Source of the DNA: an uncultured delta proteobacterium
Lineage (GTDB): Bacteria; Desulfobacterota; WTBG01; CAIYCZ01; CAIRTM01
Reading direction: 5' to 3'
Length of the DNA stretch: 64,000 nucleotides
Assembly (NCBI GenBank): GCA_903881505.1
Contig: CAIRTM010000022.1
Span: 52,653 to 116,652 of the forward strand
Of this stretch, positions 1 through 9,869 are shown in pieces (positions within the stretch are counted from its first letter, which is position 1; each line of letters starts with the position of its first letter). A program made the translations under genes and the position numbers. The notes beneath the pieces were generated by a model. It searched no databases. It worked only from the letters and a program-made list of their open reading frames with translations, and was not told the origin of the DNA.

Positions 1-189
1 CCCGGGGAGGCTCGCGAGGCTGATATCGGCATAGCCGGCAGCCGCAGGCGCGGCGTGATATTCCGAAAGGGGCGTATCGTAAAAACATGCCCGCAGGAGC
101 GCGTGTTTGATGAGTTTCTGCGGGAGCTCGCTCTGCTTGTGCGCGAGACGGCAGGCCCCGGGGAACCGGATACCGGTAAACATTCATGA
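1..189 (+). CDS. ispG: 4-hydroxy-3-methylbut-2-enyl diphosphate synthase, C-terminal fragment (5' end outside window)
   Basis: Frame 1 translates to ...EADIGIAGSRRRGVIFRKGRIVKTCPQERVFDEFLREL..., which resembles the IspG/GcpE C-terminus; stop TGA at 187-189. Confidence 0.8.
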   Translation, partial: PGEAREADIGIAGSRRRGVIFRKGRIVKTCPQERVFDEFLRELALLVRETAGPGEPDTGKHS

Positions 190-229
190 ACCGGCCGTAT
201 GTATCCGGCGGTGATCAAGAGGAGACAGC

Positions 230-1942
230 ATGCGTTATACCCAGTTTCTGATTCCGACACTGCGTGAAGTGCCGGCTGATGCAGAAGTCGTCAGCCATCA
301 GTTGATGCTGCGCTCAGGCATGATCCGCAAGCTGGCCGCAGGTATTTATTCCACGCTTCCGCTGGGCGAGCGCGTGATGCGCAAAACCGCGCAGATCGTG
401 CGCGAGGAAATGAACCGGGCCGGCGCCCTTGAATTGACCCTGCCGTTTGTGCAGCCGGCTGAATTGTGGCATGAGAGCGGGCGCTGGAATGCGTACGGCA
501 AAGAGCTGCTGCGCCTGAAGGACCGCAATGAGCGCGAGTTCTGCCTCGGCCCCACCCATGAAGAGGTCATTACCGACGTGGCGCGCGGCCTGATTTCTTC
601 CTATAAGCAGCTGCCGGTAACGCTGTACCAGCTTCATATAAAGTTCCGCGATGAAATCCGCCCGCGTTTCGGCGTTATGCGCGCACGGGAATTCGTCATG
701 AAGGATGCCTACAGCTTCGATGCCGACGAGGCCGCAGCAGAGCGCAGCTACATGAAAATGTATGAGGCATACACGAATATTTTTGCGCGCCTGGGCCTGC
801 GTTTCCGGGCTGTTGAGGCTGACAGCGGCCCGATCGGCGGCAGCTTTTCCCATGAGTTCATGGTGCTTGCTGATACGGGCGAGGATGTGATCGTGACCTG
901 TACTGCATGCGACTACGCCGCAAACACCGAGAAGGCGGAGATACGCGTGCCTGACGCGGTCGAAGCGGCGGCTGATCAGTTCGGAGCGCTTGCTCGCGTG
1001 GCAACGCCGGATATGCGGACCATCGACGAGGTGTGCTCGTTTTTGAAAACCGGGCCCGCGTCGGTCATAAAAACGCTGGTCTTTGATACAGGGGAAGGGG
1101 CGGTTGTAGCGCTTGTGCGCGGCGATCATGATATCAATGAGATCAAGCTTAAGAATTATCTCGCGTGCAGCGAACTGGCCCTGGCCGATGAGGACCTGAT
1201 TGAAAAGGTGACTGGCGCGCCGCGCGGGTTTGCCGGCCCCGAGGGCTTGAGCGGCGTGCGCATCATTGCCGACTACGGACTGAAGGGCTGTTTCAACATG
1301 GTTGCCGGCGGCAACGAGCGTGATATGCATGTCGTTAACCTTAACTTCGTCCGTGATTTCAATGTTGATGCGTTCGCCGACATACGGCTTGCCGGGCAGG
1401 GCGATGCCTGCCCGCGCTGCGGAAAGCCCCTCACCACGACACGCGGCATCGAGGTCGGCCATATTTTCAAGCTGGGCACCAAGTACAGCACGTCCATGCG
1501 GGCCGAGTTCCTTGATGCGCGGGGCGAGTCGCATCCTATGGTTATGGGCTGCTACGGGATCGGTGTCGGCCGGACCGTGGCGGCCGCAATCGAGCAGTCC
1601 CATGACGGCGACGGCATCATATTTCCCGCGCCGATCGCTCCGTTTACCGTGCTGATCGTACTGGTTAATCCCACCGACGCTCAACAGCATCAGATTGCCG
1701 TTGACCTGTATGAAAAGCTGCTCGGCCATGGTGTCGAGGTTCTGCTTGACGATCGCGACGAACGCCCCGGCATTAAGTTCAAGGACGCCGACCTGATCGG
1801 CATTCCTTTGCGGGTGACGGTGGGACGCAATGCCGTCAAGGACGGCCTGATTGACATCAAGTGGCGTAAAACCGGCGCCCAGGCTCAGGCCGCATTGACT
1901 GATGCCGTCGAAAACGTGCTCGAAGCGCTGCCCAATTTATAA
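230..1942 (+). CDS. proS: Prolyl-tRNA synthetase (bacterial type)
   Basis: MRYTQFLIPTLREVPADAEVVSHQLMLRSGMIRKLAAGIYSTLPLG, class II aaRS motifs, long insertion domain; AGGAGA upstream of ATG. Confidence 0.97.
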   Translation: MRYTQFLIPTLREVPADAEVVSHQLMLRSGMIRKLAAGIYSTLPLGERVMRKTAQIVREEMNRAGALELTLPFVQPAELWHESGRWNAYGKELLRLKDRNEREFCLGPTHEEVITDVARGLISSYKQLPVTLYQLHIKFRDEIRPRFGVMRAREFVMKDAYSFDADEAAAERSYMKMYEAYTNIFARLGLRFRAVEADSGPIGGSFSHEFMVLADTGEDVIVTCTACDYAANTEKAEIRVPDAVEAAADQFGALARVATPDMRTIDEVCSFLKTGPASVIKTLVFDTGEGAVVALVRGDHDINEIKLKNYLACSELALADEDLIEKVTGAPRGFAGPEGLSGVRIIADYGLKGCFNMVAGGNERDMHVVNLNFVRDFNVDAFADIRLAGQGDACPRCGKPLTTTRGIEVGHIFKLGTKYSTSMRAEFLDARGESHPMVMGCYGIGVGRTVAAAIEQSHDGDGIIFPAPIAPFTVLIVLVNPTDAQQHQIAVDLYEKLLGHGVEVLLDDRDERPGIKFKDADLIGIPLRVTVGRNAVKDGLIDIKWRKTGAQAQAALTDAVENVLEALPNL

Positions 1943-1987
1943 CGTGCCGGTTGTGGCCGCCGGCGCAGGCGTCAGGTATCAGGTGTC

Positions 1988-4147
1988 ATGGCTGAATCAA
2001 AGATAGTCCGCATCAATGACATCATCGAGCAGGTGACATCCTATTTCCCCGAGGCTGATCTGGGCCTGATCAGCCGGGCCTATGTTTTTTCCGCCAAGGT
2101 CCATCAGGGCCAGACCCGCATGTCGGGGGAGCCCTACCTGAATCATCCGCTGTCCGTGGCCAGGATCCTGGCCGACCTTAATCTTGACGTATATACCGTG
2201 GCAACCGGTCTGCTGCATGATACGGTTGAGGATACCTGCGCCACCCTTGAGGAAATTCAGGAGCTGTTCGGCGACGAGGTGGCGTTTCTGGTCGACGGCG
2301 TTACAAAAATCAGTAAAATTACGAGCGACCGCAAGCAGGACACGCATGCCGACAATTTCCGCAAGATGATACTGGCCATGTCCAAAGACATACGCGTCCT
2401 GCTGGTCAAGCTGGCGGACCGGATGCATAACATGCGCACGCTTGAATATATGCCCGTTGAGAAGCAGGAACGCACCGCCCGCAACACCCTCGATATTTAC
2501 GCTCCGCTTGCAGGCCGCCTGGGCCTCTATCTTGTCAAGCGCGAACTTGAAGATCTGTCGCTGCGCTATGTGCATCCTGAGATGTATTGCGACATCAAGG
2601 ACAAACTCATGCGCACATCCGAGCAGCGCGAGCGCTATGTCAATGAGGTTATCGGGATTATCGAATCGAGGCTTGCGCAATCAGGTATAAAGGCCGGCAT
2701 CAGCGGGCGCAACAAGCATCTGTTCAGTATCTACAGCAAGATGCAGACCCAGAATCTCAATTTCAGCCAGATTTATGATTTGACGGCGTTTCGCATTATC
2801 GTCAATGACCGGCCGGAATGCTACGAGGTACTGGGCATCATCCATGCCCTGTGGAAGCCGATTCCCGGGCGCTTTAAGGACTATATTTCACTGCCCAAGG
2901 CGAACATGTACCAGTCGCTGCACACGAGCGTTATCGGGCCCTACGGGCAGAGGATTGAAATCCAGATCAGAACCGGTGAGATGGACCGGGTCGCACGGCA
3001 CGGAATCGCCGCCCACTGGAAATACAAGGAGGGCAGCACGGTCGCGCAGAAGCATGACCAGCGTTTTACCTGGCTTCAGAATATCCTGGAATCCCAGAAG
3101 GAAATGAGCGATTCACGAGAGTTTCTGGACGCGTTCCGGGTTGAGGTTTTCCCCGATGAGGTGTTCGCTTTTACGCCTGCCGGCAAGGTGGTTGAACTGC
3201 CGAAGGGTGCAACCCCCATAGATTTTGCCTACAGTATTCATACCGATATCGGCAACCGCTGCGTGGGCGCCAGAGTAAACAACGGCATCGTGCCGCTGCG
3301 CTATGAAATCAGGAGCGGGGATGTCGTTGAGATTCTGACCCAGTCCGGGCACCATCCCAGCAGGGACTGGCTTAAAATAGTCAAGACATCGCGTGCCCGG
3401 ACAAAAATCAGAAACTGGATACGTCAGCAGGAGCTTGAGCGCAGTATCGTGCTGGGCCGCGAGATCGGGGAAAAGGAGTTCCGCAAGCACAAGCTCAATT
3501 TTTCCCGGATGCTCAAGGACGGCGAGCTGACTGAAAAAATGGGCAGCGGCAGTTTCAAGGATGCAGATGACCTGCTGGCCGCAATCGGCCAGGGCCGTAT
3601 CGGCATCCGGCAGGTTATCAATAAATGCATGCCTGACGAGGCTGAAGGCGCCGCTGCTGAGCCGGAGACTTCAAAACGGGCACAGAAGATCCTCGCCCGC
3701 AATAATACGCTGGGCGTTGTCGTGCAGGGGATGGATGATATGCTTGTGCGTTTCGGCAAGTGCTGCACCCCCATTCACGGAGATCCGATCAAGGGGTTTA
3801 TTACTCGCGGCAGGGGTGTGACCATCCATGCCCGGGAATGCACGTTTTTGACGTCGGCTGATCCCGAGCGCATTATCGACGCGCAGTGGGATGATCGCGC
3901 CCGGCATGTTGCGGTTGTGCCGCTCGAGGTCATCTGCGAGGACAAGAAAGGTCTGCTGGCGTCTATTACGTCGTCAATCGCCAGCGCTGAAACCAATATC
4001 ATCAACGCAAGCGTCAGAACAACGCCCGATAAGAAGGCTGTCAGCGTTTTCAACGTGGAAATCAACAGTGTTGCGATGCTGGACGCGGTGATAGGCGAAA
4101 TCCGGAAGATTAGGGGTGTTCTGACGGTTTCGCGCCTGCGGCACTAG
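1988..4147 (+). CDS. RelA/SpoT bifunctional (p)ppGpp synthetase/hydrolase
   Basis: HD domain (LLHDTVEDT), synthetase (YQSLHTSVIGP), TGS (FTPAGKVVELPKGATPIDFAYSIHTDIG), C-terminal ACT. Confidence 0.96.
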   Translation: MAESKIVRINDIIEQVTSYFPEADLGLISRAYVFSAKVHQGQTRMSGEPYLNHPLSVARILADLNLDVYTVATGLLHDTVEDTCATLEEIQELFGDEVAFLVDGVTKISKITSDRKQDTHADNFRKMILAMSKDIRVLLVKLADRMHNMRTLEYMPVEKQERTARNTLDIYAPLAGRLGLYLVKRELEDLSLRYVHPEMYCDIKDKLMRTSEQRERYVNEVIGIIESRLAQSGIKAGISGRNKHLFSIYSKMQTQNLNFSQIYDLTAFRIIVNDRPECYEVLGIIHALWKPIPGRFKDYISLPKANMYQSLHTSVIGPYGQRIEIQIRTGEMDRVARHGIAAHWKYKEGSTVAQKHDQRFTWLQNILESQKEMSDSREFLDAFRVEVFPDEVFAFTPAGKVVELPKGATPIDFAYSIHTDIGNRCVGARVNNGIVPLRYEIRSGDVVEILTQSGHHPSRDWLKIVKTSRARTKIRNWIRQQELERSIVLGREIGEKEFRKHKLNFSRMLKDGELTEKMGSGSFKDADDLLAAIGQGRIGIRQVINKCMPDEAEGAAAEPETSKRAQKILARNNTLGVVVQGMDDMLVRFGKCCTPIHGDPIKGFITRGRGVTIHARECTFLTSADPERIIDAQWDDRARHVAVVPLEVICEDKKGLLASITSSIASAETNIINASVRTTPDKKAVSVFNVEINSVAMLDAVIGEIRKIRGVLTVSRLRH

Positions 4148-4214
4148 CCGCTGCGCCCGCTTCCGCTTTATGGGAAAATCCGGCAGTGCGGCGCTGACGC
4201 GGCATGCGGGGCGA

Positions 4215-4439
4215 TTAAACAGCTGTAGTCGCGGGCCTGGATGTTTTACGGGCAGGCTTGGCGACAAAGCCTGAGCGGATGCAGCGCGTACAGGCGTACA
4301 CCCGTTTAGTGGTGCCGTTGCTCATTGAGCGCACCCGCTGCACGTTCGGCTGCCATACTTTTTTGCTTTTGTTGTGCGCGTGACTGATGCTGTAGCCGAC
4401 CTGGCGTCCTTTGCCGCAGATGCTGCAGACTTTTCCCAT
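4215..4439 (-). CDS. rpmB: 50S ribosomal protein L28
   Basis: MGKVCSICGKGRQVGYSISHAHNKSKKVWQPNVQ..., typical bL28. Confidence 0.95.
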   Translation of the reverse strand: MGKVCSICGKGRQVGYSISHAHNKSKKVWQPNVQRVRSMSNGTTKRVYACTRCIRSGFVAKPARKTSRPATTAV

Positions 4440-4758
4440 GGGGTATTTCTCCTCTATAGTATTGTTGCTGTATTTATGTCCATTGTAAAAAATTTTAATT
4501 ATAGCAAAATCAGGGGATATATCAATAAAAAATATCGGCGGTATTCAAAAAAATACCGGATTATGCCGGCCTGGTCAGGCTTACCGTATATTTGATTGGC
4601 ATGTACTCGGGTGCAGGCAGTATAAAAAGGGGAAGGAAAGCCTATTGGCAGGCTGTTCAGGGAAAAAGCGGAGGGGCAACCCCTATCCTTCCCGCAATGG
4701 TTTAAACTTAACTGATTTTATGGGAAAAATCAAGGCCGTCCGCGGAATTTAACTCAGA

Positions 4759-5088
4759 TCAGCTGATTTTTTGATGAAGCTGCTGGTACGCTTCCTCACC
4801 GGATTTGAAATCGGTGATCAGCACACCCATGCCGTTTTTGCTCGCCAGATGGAAAAGATTGCTGGGTACTTTGCGGGCCCACACTACGCGGCAGGTCATT
4901 TCAACCGGCTCGGCTGTTCCCTTGAGGCTGATTTCCAGAATCGTGCCGGGCGGAAACACTTTCTGTGTTTTGATAAAAAATCCGGCTGCGGAAACATCTT
5001 CCGTCAGTGCGCTGTAGGTGCCCCCTGAGGCACAGATATTGATCTGCAGGGTTTTCTTGATGCGTTTAAAAAGGCGTTTGTCCGACAT
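4759..5088 (-). CDS. PilZ-domain protein
   Basis: RLFKRIKKTLQINI..TEDVSAAGFFIKTQKVFPPGTILEISL, PilZ-like pattern. Confidence 0.75.
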   Translation of the reverse strand: MSDKRLFKRIKKTLQINICASGGTYSALTEDVSAAGFFIKTQKVFPPGTILEISLKGTAEPVEMTCRVVWARKVPSNLFHLASKNGMGVLITDFKSGEEAYQQLHQKIS

Positions 5089-5158
5089 TGCGATGCCTCA
5101 TAAGGATGGAGATATCATTTAAAAATGACCGTATATGTGCCTGCTGGCGGTCAATCCC

Positions 5159-5536
5159 TTAACCCTGTTGTTTCCGTGGAGCCATCTGCAACAGTTTGCC
5201 GGCCTGTCCGGATATGCTTTCGGGGCCGCTCAGGCTGCTCTCTGTCGGGTCGGCCCCGAATGAGGCTGCTGCCATGCAGTGGTCTGCCCCGTTTATGGTG
5301 AACAGCTCACCGCACATCTGAGGATAACGAAGTTTCCACGTGAATTCGACCGGAGGCAGCACAAGGGCGGTTAAGGAAACCTCGTACCAGTTTTTTTTAT
5401 TGTCAGGCCGTATGTCTCGTACAAGCGCGTAGAAAAAGCCCCCCGGCGATCCTACTAACACTATATCGCCCGTGTTTGTATCTTTCTTTAATGAAATATG
5501 CCGTTTGATCTCGGCCAGTTCTTCGCTGAAAGACAT
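5159..5536 (-). CDS. Hypothetical protein
   Basis: 125 aa ORF with a plausible ATG, co-directional with the PilZ gene; no family recognised. Confidence 0.55.
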   Translation of the reverse strand: MSFSEELAEIKRHISLKKDTNTGDIVLVGSPGGFFYALVRDIRPDNKKNWYEVSLTALVLPPVEFTWKLRYPQMCGELFTINGADHCMAAASFGADPTESSLSGPESISGQAGKLLQMAPRKQQG

Positions 5537-5761
5537 GGTTCATTCCCCATTGTGCGCGCAGGAGCAGGTACTTATGGTGTTGGGCATATGTTTCCAGTTT
5601 AAACCGTATGTACCCGGTATGCAACCGAATTCTGCGCATGGTGCCGCCTATTGCGTGCCAGGTTCCGGATCGGTTTTTTGGTTGAATTGAATTCGGAAAC
5701 GATATAGTATAAAAGAAAAAACATAGCTTGGCGTTGATAGCATGGTTCTTAAGGGGGATAT

Positions 5762-6319
5762 ATGCTTCGTGTCAATGTCGTCAAAGATATGCCGCAGGTT
5801 GACAGTACCGCCTACATTGACCCTGACGCGATTATAATCGGCCGTGTCTGTATCGGCGCCCACTGTTTTATCGGCGCAGGGGTCGTTCTGCGCGCCGACC
5901 GTTTTTCCCTGGACGATGAGCGCTGTTCTATTGTCGTTGGAGACGGCAGCGTTATTCAGGATGCCGCAATACTGCACGCTCACTCCGAAACCGGTATTCA
6001 GGTCGGCTCCGGCACAACGATCAACCACGGGGCGGTTGTTTACGGACCGGCCACGATAGGAGACGGGTGCTTTATCGGCTGTAAGGCGATTCTGCATTAT
6101 GCCACTATCGGCAGCAATGTGTTCGTGCGCAGCAATTGCGTGCTCGAGTCGGTTGCCATTCCCGCGGACCGCTTTATCGACATAGGGGCCTGTATAACGC
6201 AGCAGGAGGAAGTTGACCGTCTGCGTCCGATCACAGGGGAAGAAAAACAGTTCATGCAGCGGGCGGTAGAGGAAAGCCGTGATTATTCGGTCCGCTATAA
6301 GTATTCGCTTGAGATTTAA
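5762..6319 (+). CDS. Gamma-carbonic-anhydrase-like / hexapeptide-repeat transferase
   Basis: Left-handed beta-helix hexapeptide repeats (YIDPDAIIIGRVCIGAHCFIGAGVVLRAD...INHGAVVYGPATIGDGCFIGCKAIL); GGGG upstream of ATG. Confidence 0.85.
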   Translation: MLRVNVVKDMPQVDSTAYIDPDAIIIGRVCIGAHCFIGAGVVLRADRFSLDDERCSIVVGDGSVIQDAAILHAHSETGIQVGSGTTINHGAVVYGPATIGDGCFIGCKAILHYATIGSNVFVRSNCVLESVAIPADRFIDIGACITQQEEVDRLRPITGEEKQFMQRAVEESRDYSVRYKYSLEI

Positions 6320-6372
6320 AAAAGCTGCCAGGTCTGCGGCGCTGCATCCCGCAGCCCCCTCGGAAGGATTGT

Positions 6373-7803
6373 ATGGACAGACAGCATTACAGCACGCTTG
6401 ACCTGCAGGCGTTTCCCGCGCATGTGCGCGATCATATCATACCGGAATACTCCGGTAACTGCGTGTATGAATGTATCGCATGCGACTATACCGCATCTCT
6501 TGACCGCTTTCTCTACACCTGCCCTGCATGCGGCAGTTTGTTGAAAATCACAGACCGCTCCTTCGGGGAACTGAAGAAGATACCGGGGCCTGTGTGGCGT
6601 GAAATTTTCGATTATAGAGCCCTGGTGCGCGTTGAGGCGTTGCAGGGTATTTTTCTGTTTAAGGAACTGCTGTTTCCCGCTATACCGCTGCAGGATGTGA
6701 TCTATCTTGGCGAAGGCCATACGGCCCTGGTGCGCGCAAACGCACAGCTTGGCCGGTATGTCGGTTCAGGGTTCTTCATAAAGAATGACGGCTTCAACCC
6801 CTCGGCAAGCTTTAAGGATCGCGGCATGGCCAGCGCGGTGAGCTTTATCAAATATTCAATCCGCACGCGCGGCCTGACCGAGGTGCTGGGCATTTGCGCC
6901 TCAACCGGCGATACGTCCGCCGCCGCCGCCCTGTACCTGAGCTATCTTGACCGATCTATCGTCAAGTCGGTTGTGCTGCTTCCCAAGGGCAGGGTTACGC
7001 CGCAGCAGCTGTCGCAGCCGCTCGGCAGCGGTGCGGTCGTACTGGAAGTACCCGGGGTGTTCGATGACTGCATGCGCATTGTCGAACAGCTGGCTGAAAC
7101 CTACCAGGTATGTCTGCTGAATTCGAAAAATCCTATTCGTATTATGGGCCAGAAGTCCTATGCCTATGAAGTTGCCCGTCAGCTGGGCTATAAAACCGAT
7201 GACCTGACGGTGGTGGTGCCGGTTGGCAACGCCGGCAATGTTACGGCAATCATGGAAGGGTTCCTCGATATGCACCGTCTTGGCATTATTGAAGAACTGC
7301 CCCATATCCTGGCCGTTCAGAGCCGGCACGCCAACCCGGTCGCACTGTGGCGATCTTCGGGCTCGTATGCGCCCGTGGCGGTACGGCCGAGCGTGGCCCA
7401 GGCCGCAATGATCGGTGATCCGGTATCGTTTCCAAAGGTGCGAGCCCTTGTGGCGAGCGATTTTGATGACCGTTTTACCTGTATCGACGTTGATGAACAG
7501 GAGATTATCGAGTCCATGCTGCAGGCCAATCGATGCGGCTGCGTGGTGTGCACCCAGGGCGGCGAATCAATCGCCGGGCTGCGCAGCGCGCTGGCGCACG
7601 GCCTTGTGTCGCCCGAGCGGACGTTCGTGGTCGACTCGACTTCGCATCAGCTTAAATTTTCTAATTTTCAGCAGCTATATTTCGATAACGCCTTTGCCCC
7701 CGAGTATGAGATCACCGCCCGCTCCGGCCTTGTCAATGCGCCCGTACAGCTGGCGGCTTCCGCCGGGGCGGTTGCCGATTATCTGGGTTTGAAAAAGAAG
7801 TAG
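6373..7803 (+). CDS. thrC: Threonine synthase-like PLP enzyme with N-terminal zinc ribbon
   Basis: Zn-ribbon CIACDYTASLDRFLYTCPACG; PLP lysine motif NPSASFKDRGMA. Confidence 0.85.
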   Translation: MDRQHYSTLDLQAFPAHVRDHIIPEYSGNCVYECIACDYTASLDRFLYTCPACGSLLKITDRSFGELKKIPGPVWREIFDYRALVRVEALQGIFLFKELLFPAIPLQDVIYLGEGHTALVRANAQLGRYVGSGFFIKNDGFNPSASFKDRGMASAVSFIKYSIRTRGLTEVLGICASTGDTSAAAALYLSYLDRSIVKSVVLLPKGRVTPQQLSQPLGSGAVVLEVPGVFDDCMRIVEQLAETYQVCLLNSKNPIRIMGQKSYAYEVARQLGYKTDDLTVVVPVGNAGNVTAIMEGFLDMHRLGIIEELPHILAVQSRHANPVALWRSSGSYAPVAVRPSVAQAAMIGDPVSFPKVRALVASDFDDRFTCIDVDEQEIIESMLQANRCGCVVCTQGGESIAGLRSALAHGLVSPERTFVVDSTSHQLKFSNFQQLYFDNAFAPEYEITARSGLVNAPVQLAASAGAVADYLGLKKK

Positions 7804-7809
7804 GCACGC

Positions 7810-8181
7810 ATGAAAAAGATACTGATCGTCGATGACAGCGTTTCTATCGCCAATGCCATGCGGCGTTCGCTTGAAAGTACCGGTTACGAGGTCGAGACGC
7901 TTAATGAAAGCGCCACGTTTTTTGACGGACGCGCTGCCGCGTTCGACCCCGACCTGCTGATCCTTGACATCAATATGCCGCGCTTTGACGGTTTTTATGT
8001 GCTGGAGATGGCCAAAAAAATCAATACCTGCCCTCGCGCAAAGGTTTTGATGTGTTCGACTAAAATTTTCGAGCAGGATTTAAAGAGGGCCAGGTCTCTC
8101 GGGGCGGATGATTTTCTGATAAAACCCTTTACTGCCTCTGATCTGACGGCAAAAGTTTCCGCCTTGATCGGCCCGCCATGA
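7810..8181 (+). CDS. Single-domain response regulator (CheY-like REC)
   Basis: ILIVDDSVSIANAMRRSLE, LILDINMPRFDGF, conserved C-terminal Lys (LIKPF). Confidence 0.92.
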   Translation: MKKILIVDDSVSIANAMRRSLESTGYEVETLNESATFFDGRAAAFDPDLLILDINMPRFDGFYVLEMAKKINTCPRAKVLMCSTKIFEQDLKRARSLGADDFLIKPFTASDLTAKVSALIGPP

Positions 8182-8189
8182 CGGGCCGA
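8168..8189. repeat. Perfect 8-bp inverted repeat spanning the stop codon of the response-regulator gene
   Basis: TCGGCCCG-CCATGA-CGGGCCGA; no T-tract follows. Confidence 0.6.
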
Positions 8190-8224
8190 CCACTGCATTT
8201 TCGGGACGCAAGGTCGAGCATGCA

Positions 8225-9145
8225 ATGAAGAGTGAGCTTGAGATTCGTTTCTGGGGCGTGCGGGGATCGATGCCGGTGTGCTCGCCAGACGTGGTGGGCT
8301 ACGGCGGCTCAACATCGTGCGTTGAAATTATCGCCGACAACGGGACCCATATTGTCCTGGATGCCGGGACCGGCATTCAGGCGCTGGGCATGCATTATTT
8401 GAGAAACGCGATGCCCGCGCACTGCGCCGTGTTTATAACACACGCCCACTGGGATCACATCCAGGGGCTTCCTTTTTTTACACCGGCGTTTGTGCCGGGC
8501 CACCAGCTTTCGTTCTTCGGCTGTAACCAGGGCGCGCTTTCTTTCAGGGATGTCCTGCGCGAGCAGATGCGCAGCCCGTATTTCCCGGTCGAGCTCGAGA
8601 GCTGGCAGGCCGATATCGAGATAAAATCCATCGCTGAAACCACCATTGACATAAACGGTCTCACGGTGACGTCACGCTATGTTGAACACCCGGGCATGAC
8701 CCTGGGATTTCGGGTGGGGTATAAAGGCAAAAGCGTCGTATACCTGCCCGATAATGAGCCGTTCGCGCGGTTTGATCCCGCAAAGGTTTTTACTGAAATC
8801 TCCCTGGGGCCGGGCGAGCCGGACATGGAACGTATCTGCCTGCTTGATCAGAAGAAGAATTTTTTTAATTTCATCCGCTCGGCCGACGTGCTGATTCATG
8901 ACGCCCAGTATACTCCCATGGAGTATGCAACCAAAGTCGGCTGGGGGCACTGCAGCTTTTCTACTGCGGTCAGGGCCGCGATCTACGGCCAGGTGAAACA
9001 CCTTGTGCTGTTTCACCATGATCCGCTTCGCACCGATGCGCAGATCAGGGACATGCTGCAGTCGTGCGCGGCCATGGTGCGTGCCAGCGGTGCGGGACTG
9101 ACGGTTTCAGCCGCGTCGCAGACCGCTCCGGCGCTTCAGCTCTGA
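8225..9145 (+). CDS. MBL-fold metallo-hydrolase
   Basis: IRFWGVRGSMPV...GGSTSCVEI...LDAGTGI...THAHWDHIQGLPFF; HxHxDH motif. Confidence 0.88.
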   Translation: MKSELEIRFWGVRGSMPVCSPDVVGYGGSTSCVEIIADNGTHIVLDAGTGIQALGMHYLRNAMPAHCAVFITHAHWDHIQGLPFFTPAFVPGHQLSFFGCNQGALSFRDVLREQMRSPYFPVELESWQADIEIKSIAETTIDINGLTVTSRYVEHPGMTLGFRVGYKGKSVVYLPDNEPFARFDPAKVFTEISLGPGEPDMERICLLDQKKNFFNFIRSADVLIHDAQYTPMEYATKVGWGHCSFSTAVRAAIYGQVKHLVLFHHDPLRTDAQIRDMLQSCAAMVRASGAGLTVSAASQTAPALQL

Positions 9146-9795
9146 ACCGGTCCTCCACAATCTTGTGATCCCCGCCATCCGGCGGCTTTGAGCCGTTCGA
9201 GCAGCTCGTTCAGCAGGAGCGCCGTCGCGCCCCAGACATGCTGCCCGCGCACCAGAAATCCCGGAACGCTGCGCTGTGCGCCGAGAACGCTTACAGCGCG
9301 GCTCACGCGCACATCCGGAGCGCAGAGGCTGCTCAACGGCACCATGTACACGCCGTCAACCTCGCGCGGGTCGGGCGTACACGCTGGGATGCCCGCATGC
9401 CATGCGACAAAGGGATGTATGCAGAAATCCGATGCGATGATGTAGGCCGGCTCCAGCGGTCCGGCGACGGTGAGGCGGCCGGGTGCAATGCCGATCTCTT
9501 CGCGGGTTTCCCTCAGGGCGCATGCAAGCGCGGTTTCGCCGGGCTCCCTGCGTCCTCCCGGGAAGGAAATCTGCCCGGGGTGATGGCGCAGGTCGGCGCG
9601 TCGCTTGATGAGGATGACATGCAGCGCTCCCCCGGCAGCATAGAGCGCGATCAGCACCGATCCGGCGCGTGCCCTTCCCGCAAGGCCGGCAGGCCGTTCG
9701 GGTATGCGTCCGACGGGCGACATGGTCAGGCGTGCGCCCGGGGTATCAAAATTTTTCAGGTGAACGGCATTGCGGATAATGCGGTACGTATCCAT
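9136..9795 (-). CDS. NUDIX hydrolase (CoA pyrophosphatase-like)
   Basis: Nudix box GGRREPGETALACALRETREEIGI. Confidence 0.9.
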   Translation of the reverse strand: MDTYRIIRNAVHLKNFDTPGARLTMSPVGRIPERPAGLAGRARAGSVLIALYAAGGALHVILIKRRADLRHHPGQISFPGGRREPGETALACALRETREEIGIAPGRLTVAGPLEPAYIIASDFCIHPFVAWHAGIPACTPDPREVDGVYMVPLSSLCAPDVRVSRAVSVLGAQRSVPGFLVRGQHVWGATALLLNELLERLKAAGWRGSQDCGGPVQS

Positions 9796-9869
9796 TGTTC
9801 GTCAGGCCGGCTGTGCCACGGCTGTACGGCAGCGCACGCTTCCCGGTCTGCCGTGGGGCGCATGTACCG

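Noticed and set aside
314-1729. 471-aa antisense ORF opposite proS (and similar long antisense ORFs, e.g. 11342-12298, 21165-22085, 26180-26872, 27198-28304)
   Set aside because: High-GC shadow ORFs opposite well-supported conserved genes; translations show no recognisable domain
4440-4758. Possible GEMM/c-di-GMP riboswitch near the PilZ gene (ggggcaacccc and ggtttaaac elements)
   Set aside because: Neither strand shows the conserved GEMM core in a plausible arrangement, and the element is not upstream of the PilZ gene
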